A DNA stretch of 64,000 nt from JACVRM01 sp963817375 (lineage in GTDB: Bacteria; Actinomycetota; Thermoleophilia; Gaiellales; Gaiellaceae), in assembly GCA_963817375.1 (NCBI GenBank), contig CAWFOB010000006.1:62001-126000 (forward strand), in the 5' to 3' direction. Of this stretch, positions 34,959 to 43,887 are shown in pieces (position 1 is the first letter of the stretch; each line of letters opens with the position of its first letter). The position numbers and the translations under genes were made by a program. The notes below the pieces were generated by a model. The model was not told the DNA's origin. It was given only the letters and a program-made list of their open reading frames with translations, and did not search any database.

Positions 34959-36362
34959 CTACCGCGGGAGCCCGGCCGGGATGCGGGCGGGCTCCCGCTC
35001 CTCGAACCGGTGCTTGGAGAGCTCCACGGGCGCCGCAGCCGGGTAGCGGCCGGTGAAGCACGCGCGGCACATCTCGGACTCCGGGCGCTGCACGGCGGCC
35101 TGCATGCCTTCGAGCGAAAGGTGCGCGAGCGAGGTCGCGCCGAGCAGCTCGCGGACATCCTCGACGCTGCGGCTGCTCGCGACGAGCTGCTCGGTGTCGC
35201 CGAAGTCGATGCCGTAGAAGCACGGTGAGATCAGCGGCGGCGAGGACACCCGGATGTGCACCTCGCGCGCGCCCGCGTCGAAGAGCATCGACGTGATCTG
35301 GCGGGTCGTGTTCCCCCGGACGATCGTGTCGTCGACGATCACGAGCCGCTTGCCTGCGATCTCGGTCAGCGGGTTGAACTTCATGCGGATGCCCTGCTCG
35401 CGCATGCCCTGCTCGGGCTGGATGAACGTCCGCCCCACGTAGCGGTTCTTGATCAGGCCCTCACCGAACGGGATGCCGCTCGCGCGCGCGAACCCGATCG
35501 CGGCCGGCGTGCCCGAGTCCGGGATCGGCATGACGAGATCGGCGTCGGCCGGCGCCTCGCGCGCGAGCTGCTCGCCCATGCGGACGCGCGCGCCGTAGAC
35601 CTCGACGCCGTCGAGGTCGGTGTCGGGCCGGGCCAGGTAGACGTACTCGAAGATGCAGAGCGCCCGCCGTTCGGGCTCCATCGCGTCCACCGAGTGCAGG
35701 CCGTCCTCGTCGACGACGACGAGCTCACCGGCTGCGAGCGGGCGCACGTGCTCGGCTCCGACCAGGTCGAACGCGCACGTCTCGGAGGCAACGACCCAGT
35801 CGTCGCCGAGGCGGCCGAGCTCGAGCGGCCGGAACGCGTGCGGGTCGCGGAAGGCGATGAGCTTGCCCTCGGAGAGCGCGACCACCGAGTAGGCGCCCTC
35901 CAGCTTGCGCATCGCCTCGGCGACCGCCTGCTCCAGCGGCCGCTCGTCGTTGGCGATCAGCGCGGCGATCGCCTCGGTGTCCGACGTCGACATCAACCGG
36001 ATGCCCGCGGCGCAGAGCTCGTCGCGCAGCACGGCCGTGTTCGTCAGATTGCCGTTGTGGCCGAGCGCGACCGTCCGCGCACGGCCGTGCTGGACGAGCG
36101 GCTGCGCGTTCTGCCAGTGCGGTGCGCCGGTCGTCGAGTAGCGCGTGTGCGCGATCGCGACGTCGCCGTGCAGGCCGTTCAGCTTCTGCTCCGAGAAGAC
36201 CTGCGTGATCAGGCCCATGTCGCGCAGCGCCGTCAGGCGGCCCTCGTCGGAGACGGCGATGCCGGCCGACTCCTGGCCGCGATGCTGGAGCGCGAAGAGC
36301 GCGAAGTAGGCGAGGCGGGCGACGTCGCGCTCGGGCGCGCGGATGCCGACGATGCCGCACAT
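34959..36362 (-). CDS. purF: Amidophosphoribosyltransferase
   Basis: 467 residues; first step of purine synthesis, PRPP plus glutamine to phosphoribosylamine. Catalytic Cys is residue 2 (MCGIVGI), directly after Met, so no propeptide is cut. Glutaminase pieces are LFALQHRGQESAG and HTRYSTTG; the PRPP loop is IVDDTIVRGNTTRQI. Cysteines in PCFYGIDF and CRACFTGRYP match the 4Fe-4S-binding type known from Bacillus subtilis. ATG overlaps the purL stop (TGATG), so the pair is coupled. Confidence 0.95.
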   Translation of the reverse strand: MCGIVGIRAPERDVARLAYFALFALQHRGQESAGIAVSDEGRLTALRDMGLITQVFSEQKLNGLHGDVAIAHTRYSTTGAPHWQNAQPLVQHGRARTVALGHNGNLTNTAVLRDELCAAGIRLMSTSDTEAIAALIANDERPLEQAVAEAMRKLEGAYSVVALSEGKLIAFRDPHAFRPLELGRLGDDWVVASETCAFDLVGAEHVRPLAAGELVVVDEDGLHSVDAMEPERRALCIFEYVYLARPDTDLDGVEVYGARVRMGEQLAREAPADADLVMPIPDSGTPAAIGFARASGIPFGEGLIKNRYVGRTFIQPEQGMREQGIRMKFNPLTEIAGKRLVIVDDTIVRGNTTRQITSMLFDAGAREVHIRVSSPPLISPCFYGIDFGDTEQLVASSRSVEDVRELLGATSLAHLSLEGMQAAVQRPESEMCRACFTGRYPAAAPVELSKHRFEEREPARIPAGLPR

Positions 36363-38461
36363 CAGGTTGCGTGCACCTCGGCCAGGCGGGCAACCGGGAC
36401 GCCGAGCAGCGTGTCGCCGCCGACCGTGCCGAGCCGGCGGGTCGGTACGCCGAGCTTGTGGCTGACAGCCACTAAGTCCGGCTCACGCGCGCGCTCGCAG
36501 GCGACGATCGCCTGGCCGCCGCCTTCGCCAAACAGCGTCACCGCGTCTTCGGACAGATCCAGGTCGGCGCCGATGCCGCTGACGGTAGCGGCTTCCGCCA
36601 GACAGACCGCCAGCCCGCCCTCGGCGGCGTCGTGGACGAGGCTCGCGGCGGGCGCCACCTCGTGCAGGAACGCGATCAGCCGCGCCTCGGCGGCGAGGTC
36701 GAGCGCGGCGGGGCGCCCGGCGAGCTCTCCGTAACGCGCCTGGTACTCGGAGCCGTCCAGCGCCAGCGCCGGCGCGCCGGCGAGGTAGATCGCGTCGCCC
36801 GCGCGCCACGTGCCGGGCACGCGGCGGACGTCGCCGACGAGGCCCACGCAGCCGACCACCGGCGTCGGGTGGATCGCGCGGCCGCCGGTCTCGTTGTAGA
36901 GCGAGACGTTGCCGGACACGACCGGGATGCCCAGCGCCTCGCATGCCTCCGCGATGCCCTCGATCGCCTCGGCCAGCTCCCAGGCCATCTCCGGCTTCTC
37001 CGGGTTGCCGAAGTTGAGGCAGTCCGTCACCGCGAGCGGCTCGCCGCCGGCGCAGGCGACGTTGCGCGCCGCCTCGAGCACGGCGAGCGCGCCGCCGGTG
37101 CGCGGGTCGAGCCGGCCGCTGCGGCCGGTGCCGTCGAGCGAGACGGCGAGGCCGCGCGTCCCGTCGAGGCGCAGCACCGCGGCGTCGAGGCCGGGGCGGC
37201 GGACGGTGCGCGAGCCGACAAGGTGGTCGTAGCGGCGGTAGATCCAGGCGCGGCTGCGCAGGTTCGGCGAGCCGAGCAGGTCGACGAGCGCCTCGGCCGT
37301 CGGCGGGCCGTCGACCGGTGGCGCCGGTGGCTGCGGCTCGCGCGGCGTCTGCGGGACGCGGTAGCGCGGCGCCTCGTCGGTCAGCGCAGTCGCCGGGATC
37401 GCGGCGAGGAGATCTTCGCCGTCGAAGCAGCGGAGCTCGCCGGTGTCGGTGACCTCGCCGATGACGGCGCGCGCAAGCTCCCAGCGGCTGCACACCTCGA
37501 AGACCTCGTCGAGCCGCTCGGGGCGGACGACGGCGACCATCCGCTCCTGGCTCTCGGAGATCATCACCTCCCACGGCTCGAGGTCGTCCTCGCGGAGCGG
37601 CACGCGGTCGAGGTGCACGTCGATGCCGGCATCGCTGGCCATCTCCGACAGGGACGAGGCGAGCCCGGCCGCGCCGCAGTCCTGCAACGACTCGACGAGC
37701 CCCCGCTCGACCAGCTCGCCGGAGGCCTCGATCAGCTTCTTGCCCGTGAACGGGTCGCCGATCTGGACCGACGGGCGCTTCTCGGAACTGCCTTCCGCCA
37801 GGTCCTGGCTGGCCAGCACGCTGGCGCCGCCGATGCCGTCGCGGCCGGTGGTCGCGCCGTAGAGGACGATCGCGTTGCCGGCTCCGCGCGCGCCCGCGCG
37901 CGTGAGACGGTCGACCGGGAGCAGCCCGACGCACATCGCGTTGACGAGGCAGTTGTCCTCGTAGGCCGGGTCGAAGACGGCCTCGCCGCCGACGGTCGCG
38001 ACGCCGCACGAGTTGCCGTAGTGGCCGATGCCCTCGACCGCGCGCTCGAAGCGGTGGTCGGGCGACCCGAAGCGCAGCCCGTCGAGGAAGGCGATCGGGC
38101 GCGCGCCCATGGCGAGGATGTCGCGGAGGATCCCGCCGACACCCGTCGCCGCGCCCTGGAACGGCTCCACCGCGGACGGGTGGTTGTGGCTCTCCACCTT
38201 GAAGGTCACCGCCTGGCCGTCGCCCAGGTCGACGACGCCGGCGTTTTCCCCGGGGCCCTGGAGCACGCGCGGGCCGGTCGACGGCAGACGCCTGAGGAGC
38301 GGCGCGGAGTGCTTGTACGCGCAGTGCTCCGACCAGAGCAGCGAGAAGACGGCGAGCTCGAAATGGTTCGGCTCGCGGTCGAGCAGCCCGCAGATCCGGT
38401 CCAGCTCGCCGTCCGTCAGGCCGAGCGTGCGATGGAGCGGCTGGGCGGCGACCGACGTCAG
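36362..38461 (-). CDS. purL: Phosphoribosylformylglycinamidine synthase large subunit
   Basis: About 700 residues, the small-type PurL that needs PurS and PurQ (not in this window). Hallmarks: LLWSEHCAYKHS, FKVESHNHPSAVEPFQGAATG, GHYGNSCGVATVGGE, HDAAEGGLAVCLAEA and FGEGGGQAIVA. Homology begins about VAAQPLHRTLGLTDGELDRI, but no ATG, GTG or TTG is in frame there; the first in-frame ATG (38608) would run through the REP-like repeat. I place the start at a CTG (38461), uncertain; a local indel could also hide the true start. Near the 3' end the codons for DLVAVSH contain a palindrome shared with 1515-1531. Confidence 0.9.
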   Translation of the reverse strand: MTSVAAQPLHRTLGLTDGELDRICGLLDREPNHFELAVFSLLWSEHCAYKHSAPLLRRLPSTGPRVLQGPGENAGVVDLGDGQAVTFKVESHNHPSAVEPFQGAATGVGGILRDILAMGARPIAFLDGLRFGSPDHRFERAVEGIGHYGNSCGVATVGGEAVFDPAYEDNCLVNAMCVGLLPVDRLTRAGARGAGNAIVLYGATTGRDGIGGASVLASQDLAEGSSEKRPSVQIGDPFTGKKLIEASGELVERGLVESLQDCGAAGLASSLSEMASDAGIDVHLDRVPLREDDLEPWEVMISESQERMVAVVRPERLDEVFEVCSRWELARAVIGEVTDTGELRCFDGEDLLAAIPATALTDEAPRYRVPQTPREPQPPAPPVDGPPTAEALVDLLGSPNLRSRAWIYRRYDHLVGSRTVRRPGLDAAVLRLDGTRGLAVSLDGTGRSGRLDPRTGGALAVLEAARNVACAGGEPLAVTDCLNFGNPEKPEMAWELAEAIEGIAEACEALGIPVVSGNVSLYNETGGRAIHPTPVVGCVGLVGDVRRVPGTWRAGDAIYLAGAPALALDGSEYQARYGELAGRPAALDLAAEARLIAFLHEVAPAASLVHDAAEGGLAVCLAEAATVSGIGADLDLSEDAVTLFGEGGGQAIVACERAREPDLVAVSHKLGVPTRRLGTVGGDTLLGVPVARLAEVHAT

Positions 38462-38502
38462 AGGCCGGATGCTAGTCGGCGCTTCGGCCGCCGACCTGAA
38501 AA

Positions 38503-38641
38503 GGGGCTGTCCCGGGGCTGTCCCCGAAGGGGGCTGTCCCCAGTGATCGGGCGATGTCTCGGTCTTCGGGAAAACTGTTCGGTTGAATCCTGGCGCTGCC
38601 CTGTGCAAGCACTGGGGACAGCCCCCTTCGGGGACAGCCCC
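38503..38641. repeat. REP-like element with 32-bp inverted ends
   Basis: Lies in the 275-bp gap between divergent purL and the first EamA gene. Positions 38514-38545 and 38610-38641 are perfect 32-bp inverted repeats around a 64-bp centre; each arm is two GGGGCTGTCCCC palindromes plus CAGTG. An extra partial copy sits at 38503-38513. The arm is identical to 14896-14927. No ORF lies inside, so it is non-autonomous (REP/BIME or MITE-like). The remaining gap (38642-38736) shows no gene. Confidence 0.75.
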
Positions 38642-38736
38642 AGGTTGACACGCCTGGTCGAGTGTCTCCGCAGCCCGAATGGATCGGGGTCCGTCATCGT
38701 TCTCACATCCATGGCGTCTCGCGCGTTGGAGTCGGT

Positions 38737-39642
38737 ATGAGCCGTCGCCACCTGGTGATGCTGCTTGCGCTGTCCGCGATCTGGGGCGCGTCGTTCCTGT
38801 TCATCAAGGTCGGCGTGCGCGAGCTCGAGCCGGCGACGCTGATCTGGGTGCGCGTCGGGCTCGCGTCGCTCACCCTGGTGCCGGTGGCGGTCGTCACGCT
38901 CGGCGGGCGCGCCACCGCGGCCGGCCTGCGCTCGGCGTGGAAGCCGCTCGCCGTGATGGGCGTGCTCAACTCCGTGCTCCCCTTCTGGCTCATCTCCTGG
39001 GCGGAGCAGGACGTCGACTCCGGCCTCACCGCCATCCTCCAGGCCTCCGCGCCGCTCTTCACCGCGCTCCTTGCGATCTGGATCGACCGCAGCCAGCGTG
39101 TGACCGGCATCCGTTTGGGTGGGCTCGTGCTCGGCTTCTTCGGCGTCGCCGCGCTTGTCGGCTTTCCCGGCGGCGGCTCGAGCCCCATCCGCGCCGTGGC
39201 CGTGGTCCTCGCCGCCGCCCTCTACGCGCTCGCCGCGCTCTACGGCGGCCGCGCGCTTGGCCACGTCCAGCCGCTGCTCGTCGCCACCGGGTCGCTGCTC
39301 GCGGCGACGCTCGTGACGATGCCGTTCGGGATCGCGCAGGCGCCGCATCACCTCCCGGGCTGGAAGGTCACCGGCTCGATGCTCGCCCTCGGCATCGTCG
39401 GCACCGCGGTCGCCTACGTCCTCTACTACGGCCTGATCGCCGGCGCCGGGGCGTCCAAGGCGATCCTCGTCACCTACCTCGTCCCGCCGATCGCCGTTGC
39501 CTACGGAGCCGTCATCCTCGGCGAACAGGTTCGCGTCAGCGCGATCGGAGGCCTCGCCCTCATCCTCGGCGGGGTCGCGCTCGGAACCGGCGGCATCCGG
39601 CTCGCGCGCCGCCGGCCGGCGCTCCCGGAGCCGGCGCCGTGA
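38737..39642 (+). CDS. EamA/DMT-family transporter, first of a tandem pair
   Basis: 301 residues, ten helices in two EamA repeats. Each repeat starts with the usual pattern: LLALSAIWGASFLFIKVGV and AVVLAAALYALAALYGGRA; the second ends VTYLVPPIAVAYGAVILGE. Drug/metabolite exporters of this family move amino acids or small metabolites. Start ATG 38737; its stop overlaps the next GTG (GTGA). The next gene is a paralogue with the same boundaries, so the two may form a heterodimer or have different substrates. Confidence 0.85.
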   Translation: MSRRHLVMLLALSAIWGASFLFIKVGVRELEPATLIWVRVGLASLTLVPVAVVTLGGRATAAGLRSAWKPLAVMGVLNSVLPFWLISWAEQDVDSGLTAILQASAPLFTALLAIWIDRSQRVTGIRLGGLVLGFFGVAALVGFPGGGSSPIRAVAVVLAAALYALAALYGGRALGHVQPLLVATGSLLAATLVTMPFGIAQAPHHLPGWKVTGSMLALGIVGTAVAYVLYYGLIAGAGASKAILVTYLVPPIAVAYGAVILGEQVRVSAIGGLALILGGVALGTGGIRLARRRPALPEPAP

Positions 39643-40541
39643 GCCGCGGCTACGTCGTCTCCATCTCCCTCCTCGCCGCCGTCTGGGGCGCCTCGTACCT
39701 GTTCATCAAGGTCGCCGTGCGCGACGTCGAGCCGGCGACGCTCATGTTCATCCGCGTCGCGCTCGCCGCGCTCCTGCTCGTCCCGTTCGTGCTCGCGACG
39801 CGCGGCGTCCGCCGCGGGGCCGCCGAGCTGCGCGCGGCCGCCGTGCCGGCGCTCGTGCTCGGGACGATCAACGCGGCCATACCGTTCACGCTCATCGCGT
39901 GGGGCGAGACGCACATCGACTCGGGCGTCGCGGCCGTCGCCAACGCGACCGTCCCGCTCTTCGTGGTGCTGGTGGCGATCAGGGTGCGCCCCAGCGAACG
40001 CGCGACCGGTGCCCGCCTCGCCGGGATCGTCCTCGGCCTCGCCGGCGTCGTCCTGCTGGCCGGCGCGCAGCCGGGCGGCGGCTGGTGGGCCGTCGCCGGC
40101 ACGTTGGCCGTCGTGCTCGCCTCGCTCTCGTACGCCTGCGGCGCTCTGTACGGCCAGGCGCGGAGCGGCGAGCTCGCCGGGCCCGTCCTGGCAGCCGGAA
40201 CCGTTGTCGGAGCGGCGATCGTCCTGGCCCCGTTCGCCGCCGTCCAGGCGCCGGACCAGATGCCAGGCTGGAAGGCGATCGCGTCCATCCTCGCGCTCGG
40301 CATCGTCGGCACCGCGCTCGCCCAGCTGGTGCTCTTCCGGATGTTCCGGCTCTACGGCGCCTCACGGACGACGCTGGTGACCTACCTGATGCCGCCCGCG
40401 GCGCTGTTCTACGGCGCGATCTTCCTGAGCGAGCCGCTGACGCTTGCATCGGTCGGCGGCCTCGTGATCATCCTCGCCGGCGTCGCGCTCGGGTCCGGCG
40501 CGGTGTCGCTCGGGCGCCGGCGACGGGCGGCCGCGGCATGA
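39639..40541 (+). CDS. EamA/DMT-family transporter, second of a tandem pair
   Basis: 300 residues; same two-repeat, ten-helix layout as its neighbour (SLLAAVWGASYLFIKVAV; LVTYLMPPAALFYGAIFLSE), evidently a tandem duplication that has diverged. Start GTG 39639 overlaps the previous stop; its own stop overlaps the GNAT start as ATGA. Three coupled genes (two permeases and an acetyltransferase) suggest export of a compound that the third enzyme may modify. Substrate unknown. Confidence 0.85.
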   Translation: MSRGYVVSISLLAAVWGASYLFIKVAVRDVEPATLMFIRVALAALLLVPFVLATRGVRRGAAELRAAAVPALVLGTINAAIPFTLIAWGETHIDSGVAAVANATVPLFVVLVAIRVRPSERATGARLAGIVLGLAGVVLLAGAQPGGGWWAVAGTLAVVLASLSYACGALYGQARSGELAGPVLAAGTVVGAAIVLAPFAAVQAPDQMPGWKAIASILALGIVGTALAQLVLFRMFRLYGASRTTLVTYLMPPAALFYGAIFLSEPLTLASVGGLVIILAGVALGSGAVSLGRRRRAAAA

Positions 40542-41065
40542 TCCGCATCCGCCGCGCGGAGCCCGAGGACGTCGACTACCTCGTCGAGCTCTTCTCGCAC
40601 GAGGAGGTGGAGCCGTTCCTCGCCGCCGTGCGCATCCGCGACCGGGACGGCGTCCGCGCCGAGATCGAGCGCTCGCAGACCGAGCCCGAGGACTTCGGCC
40701 GCTTTGTGATCGAAGCCGACGGCGAGCGCGCCGGCGCCATGGGCTTCGAGGTCGCAAACCGCCGCAGCCGCATCGCCAACCTCGGCGGTCTCGCCGTGCA
40801 TCCGGACTTCCGCGGCCGGCGCCTCGCCGACGAGGCGGCCCGGATCTTCCAGCGCCACCTGCTCGAGGAGCTCGGCTACCACCGGCTCCAGCTCGAGATC
40901 TACGGCTTCAACGAGCGCGCGATGGCGCATGCCGAGCGCTCGGGGTTCGTGCGCGAGGGCGTGCGCCGCAAGGCGTACCAGCGCCACGGGGAGTGGGTGG
41001 ACAGCGTGCTCTTCGGCCTGGTGGCGGAGGATCTCGGCAACAAAACGACCAAAAACTCGTCGTAA
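40538..41065 (+). CDS. GNAT-family N-acetyltransferase
   Basis: 175 residues. Acetyl-CoA binding motif A is GLAVHPDFRGRRLADEA and motif B is YHRLQLEIYGFNERAMAHAERSGF, both typical of RimJ/RimL- or SpeG-like enzymes. Acetylates an amine on a small molecule or protein N-terminus in the cytosol. Coupled to the upstream EamA pair by a 4-nt overlap. The region after it (41066-41227) holds the liv promoter. Confidence 0.85.
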   Translation: MIRIRRAEPEDVDYLVELFSHEEVEPFLAAVRIRDRDGVRAEIERSQTEPEDFGRFVIEADGERAGAMGFEVANRRSRIANLGGLAVHPDFRGRRLADEAARIFQRHLLEELGYHRLQLEIYGFNERAMAHAERSGFVREGVRRKAYQRHGEWVDSVLFGLVAEDLGNKTTKNSS

Positions 41066-41141
41066 CTCACCGCGGGCCTATCCGCCCGTCCGAGGAGGGG
41101 TCCTTGGTGCCGTGTCCGCTGCGCCGCCGATTGTGAAGCAC

Positions 41142-41171
41142 TTGACACCGTCGGCACGAGCCGCGTAGGGT
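41142..41171 (+). promoter_or_regulatory. Predicted sigma-70-type promoter of the liv/CoA operon
   Basis: TTGACA at 41142-41147, an 18-bp spacer and TAGGGT at 41166-41171, about 57 bp before the livK start. Just downstream, CTGAATCGGGTCTCAG (41188-41203) is an imperfect dyad that could be an operator for the operon's own TetR regulator (inference). livK has an AGAGGAGG ribosome site. Confidence 0.55.
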
Positions 41172-41227
41172 CGCGCCACTAATACCTGAATCGGGTCTCA
41201 GTTTTTACTACGTAAGAGGAGGCAGGG

Positions 41228-42424
41228 ATGAATCGCGGGACCAGGAGTCGGCTCGCGTTGCTCGCCACAGCCGTCGCGCTGCTGGCGATTGCAGGGGTCA
41301 CCGCCCAGACGACGGCTGCGTCCACGCAGGCCAGCACTGTCAAGGTCGGGATCATCTATTCGAGGACGGGGCTGCTCGGCAACTACGGCGCCATGTACGA
41401 GGAGGGTCTGCGCCTCGGCATGAAGTACCTGACGCACGGCACGAACACGGTCAACGGCCACAAGATCGTCTTCAGTTTCAACGACGACGCCGGCGTCGCA
41501 GCGAACGCGGTTACGACGGCCAAGGACCTCATCGGCCAGGGCTACAAGATCATCGCCGGGGCGTGCTCCTCCGGCGTCGGGCTGGCGCTCGCTCCCATCG
41601 CCGCCCAGAACAAGGTGCTCTTCATCTCGGGGCCGGCGGCGAACGACGGCATCACCGGCGCGAACCGCTACACGTTCCGCTCAGGCCGCCAGACGTACCA
41701 GGACATCCTGGCGGCGAAGGAGATCCTCGGGAAGGGCGTCGGCAAGAAGATCACCGTCTTCGCGCAGGACTCGGCGTTCGGCCAGGGCAACGTCGCCGCC
41801 ATCCAGGCGGTGCTCGGCTCGCGCGGGCACACCGTCAACAAGGTGCTCGTGCCGCTGACCGCGACTGACTTCACGCCGTTCGCCTCGCAGGCCAAGTCGC
41901 AGAGCCCGGACCTGCTGTTCGTCGCCTGGGCCGGCACGACCGGTCCTGCGATGTGGAAGGCGCTGCAGCAGCAGAACGTGCTCAGCTCGACGACCGTCAC
42001 GACCGGCCTCGCCGAGCGGGCCACCTGGAGCGCGTTCCCGGACGGGATCACGTTCCTGTCCCACTACGTCGCGAACGCGCCTGACAACAAGGTCAACACG
42101 TGGCTCGTCAACACGATGCGCAAGCGCAACCAGATTCCGGACATCTTCACGCCGGACGGGTTCGTGGCCGCGCAGATGATCGTCCACGCCGTCCAGAAGA
42201 CCGGCGGCGGCGACGTCGACAAGATGATCAGCTCGCTCGAAGGCTGGCAGTTCGTCGGCCCGAAGGGCATCATGCGGATCCGCCAGCAGGACCACGCGCT
42301 GATCCAGCCGATGTTCTCCGTCAAGCTGGTGACGCAGACGAACGGCAAGCAGAAGCCGGTGCTCGTGAAGCGGTTCTCGCCGGGGAACCTCATGCCCCCG
42401 GTGACGCCGTTCCCAAGCGGTTGA
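41228..42424 (+). CDS. livK: Branched-chain-amino-acid-type ABC transporter substrate-binding protein
   Basis: 398 residues. Signal peptide (SRLALLATAVALLAIAGVTA) without a lipobox cysteine, so it is probably a free or otherwise tethered binding protein. The body is a type I periplasmic-binding fold: VKVGIIYSRTGLLGNYG, FNDDAGVAANAVTTAKDLI, FAQDSAFGQGNVAAIQ, FTPFASQAKSQSPDLLFVAW and TPDGFVAAQMIVHAV. These bind amino acids, but also aromatic acids, amides and other carboxylates. As first gene of an operon with CoA-ligase and hydratase genes, a carboxylic acid ligand is plausible. Confidence 0.9.
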   Translation: MNRGTRSRLALLATAVALLAIAGVTAQTTAASTQASTVKVGIIYSRTGLLGNYGAMYEEGLRLGMKYLTHGTNTVNGHKIVFSFNDDAGVAANAVTTAKDLIGQGYKIIAGACSSGVGLALAPIAAQNKVLFISGPAANDGITGANRYTFRSGRQTYQDILAAKEILGKGVGKKITVFAQDSAFGQGNVAAIQAVLGSRGHTVNKVLVPLTATDFTPFASQAKSQSPDLLFVAWAGTTGPAMWKALQQQNVLSSTTVTTGLAERATWSAFPDGITFLSHYVANAPDNKVNTWLVNTMRKRNQIPDIFTPDGFVAAQMIVHAVQKTGGGDVDKMISSLEGWQFVGPKGIMRIRQQDHALIQPMFSVKLVTQTNGKQKPVLVKRFSPGNLMPPVTPFPSG

Positions 42425-42442
42425 CGTAGTAGATATCGCGCG

Positions 42443-43201
42443 GTGGGCGCTCAGCCTCTCCTCGCGACCAGGCAGCTCGGGCTTGACATCGGCGGCGCCA
42501 CCATCGTCGCCGATGTCTCGCTCGAGGTTGCCGAGGGCGAGTTTCTCGGGATCATCGGCCCGAACGGCGCCGGCAAGACGTCGCTCTTCAACCTGCTGTC
42601 GGGGCTCTACCGGCCGACCTCGGGGTCGATCACGCTCGACGGCCGCGACGTCACGAACGACGCGCCGTACCGGCGGGCGGCGGCCGGCCTCGGCCGGACG
42701 TTCCAGGTCTCGAGCGTCTTCCCGCGCCTGACGGTCTACGAGAACGCGCGGCTGGCCGCGGAGGCCGCCGTGGGCGGGACGCTGCGGATCTGGCGCCGGG
42801 CAAGTGGCGTCCGCAAGGCCGTGGAGCGGGCGCGCTGGGCGCTCGGCCGCGTGGGGCTGGGGGCGCGCGAGCAATGGCCGGCGGGCGCGCTCGCCCACGG
42901 GGACAAACGCAAGCTCGAGCTCGCGATGGTGCTCTGCGGCGACCCGCGCGTGATCATGCTCGACGAGCCGATGGCCGGGATGAGCATCGAGGACGTCCCG
43001 CCGCTCGTCGAGCTGATCAAGTCCGTGCAGCAGCAGGAGGGCAAGACGGTGCTCATGGTCGAGCACCACATCTCGGTCGTCACCGGCGTCGCCGAGCGCA
43101 TCGCGGTCATGCACCACGGCCGCCTGCTCGCCGTCGACACGACCGACGCCATCCTCCGCAACGAGGAGGTCCAGGCCGCCTACCTCGGGGAGCCGCTGTG
43201 A
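42443..43201 (+). CDS. livG: ABC transporter ATP-binding protein (LivG-type)
   Basis: 252 residues. Walker A GPNGAGKTS, signature LAHGDKRKLELAM (the LivG variant of LSGGQ), Walker B VIMLDEPMAGM, H-loop VEHHISVV. GRTFQVSSVFPRLTVYEN follows the Q-loop pattern of LivG. One of two ATPases driving import through LivH/LivM. GTG start 18 nt after livK; its stop overlaps livF as GTGA. Confidence 0.9.
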   Translation: MGAQPLLATRQLGLDIGGATIVADVSLEVAEGEFLGIIGPNGAGKTSLFNLLSGLYRPTSGSITLDGRDVTNDAPYRRAAAGLGRTFQVSSVFPRLTVYENARLAAEAAVGGTLRIWRRASGVRKAVERARWALGRVGLGAREQWPAGALAHGDKRKLELAMVLCGDPRVIMLDEPMAGMSIEDVPPLVELIKSVQQQEGKTVLMVEHHISVVTGVAERIAVMHHGRLLAVDTTDAILRNEEVQAAYLGEPL

Positions 43202-43887
43202 GCCTCCTCCGCGTCGAGGACCTGCACGTCTACCTCGGGCAATCGCACGTGCTCCAGGGCGTGTCGTTCAGCGTCCCGGAGGGCGGCGTCACCGCGGTGC
43301 TCGGTCGCAACGGCGTCGGCAAGACGACGACGATGCGCGCCCTGATGGGCCTCGTGCAGCCGCGCGGCCGGGCGACGCTCGCAGGCGCCGACCTGACGAA
43401 GCTCCCCACGCACGAGATCGTCCGGCTCGGCGTCGGCTACGTGCCCGAGGACCGCGAGGTCTTCGCCGGCCTGACCGTGGAGGAGAACCTGCGCCTGGCC
43501 GTGCGCAACGGCTCGGCGCGCTACGACCTCGTCTACGAGCTGTTCCCGGAGCTCGAGGAGCGCGGCCGGCAGCGTGCCGGCACGCTCTCTGGCGGCCAGC
43601 AGCAGATGGTCGCGATCGCGCGGGCGCTCCTCAACGAGAACCGCGTTCTCCTGGTCGACGAGCCGACAAAGGGCCTCGCGCCGCTGCTCGTCGCGCAGGT
43701 CGCGGAGGTGCTGGCGAAGGCGAGCGAGACGGAAACGATCCTGCTCGTCGAGCAGAACCTGAGCGTCGTCGAGCGGCTCGCGCGCGACGCGATCGTGCTC
43801 GACCAGGGCCGTGTCGTCTACAGCGGGCCGGCCAAGGATCTGCTCGCCGACCGGCAGCGCGTGCGCACGCTGCTCGGGGTCGCCTGA
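43198..43887 (+). CDS. livF: ABC transporter ATP-binding protein (LivF-type)
   Basis: 229 residues. Walker A GRNGVGKTT, GVGYVPEDREVFAGLTVEEN (typical LivF), signature LSGGQQQMV, Walker B VLLVDEPTKGL, H-loop VEQNLSVV. Second ATPase of the importer. GTG 43198 overlaps livG; stop TGA shares a base with the livH ATG (TGATG), so all transporter genes are coupled. Confidence 0.9.
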   Translation: MSLLRVEDLHVYLGQSHVLQGVSFSVPEGGVTAVLGRNGVGKTTTMRALMGLVQPRGRATLAGADLTKLPTHEIVRLGVGYVPEDREVFAGLTVEENLRLAVRNGSARYDLVYELFPELEERGRQRAGTLSGGQQQMVAIARALLNENRVLLVDEPTKGLAPLLVAQVAEVLAKASETETILLVEQNLSVVERLARDAIVLDQGRVVYSGPAKDLLADRQRVRTLLGVA

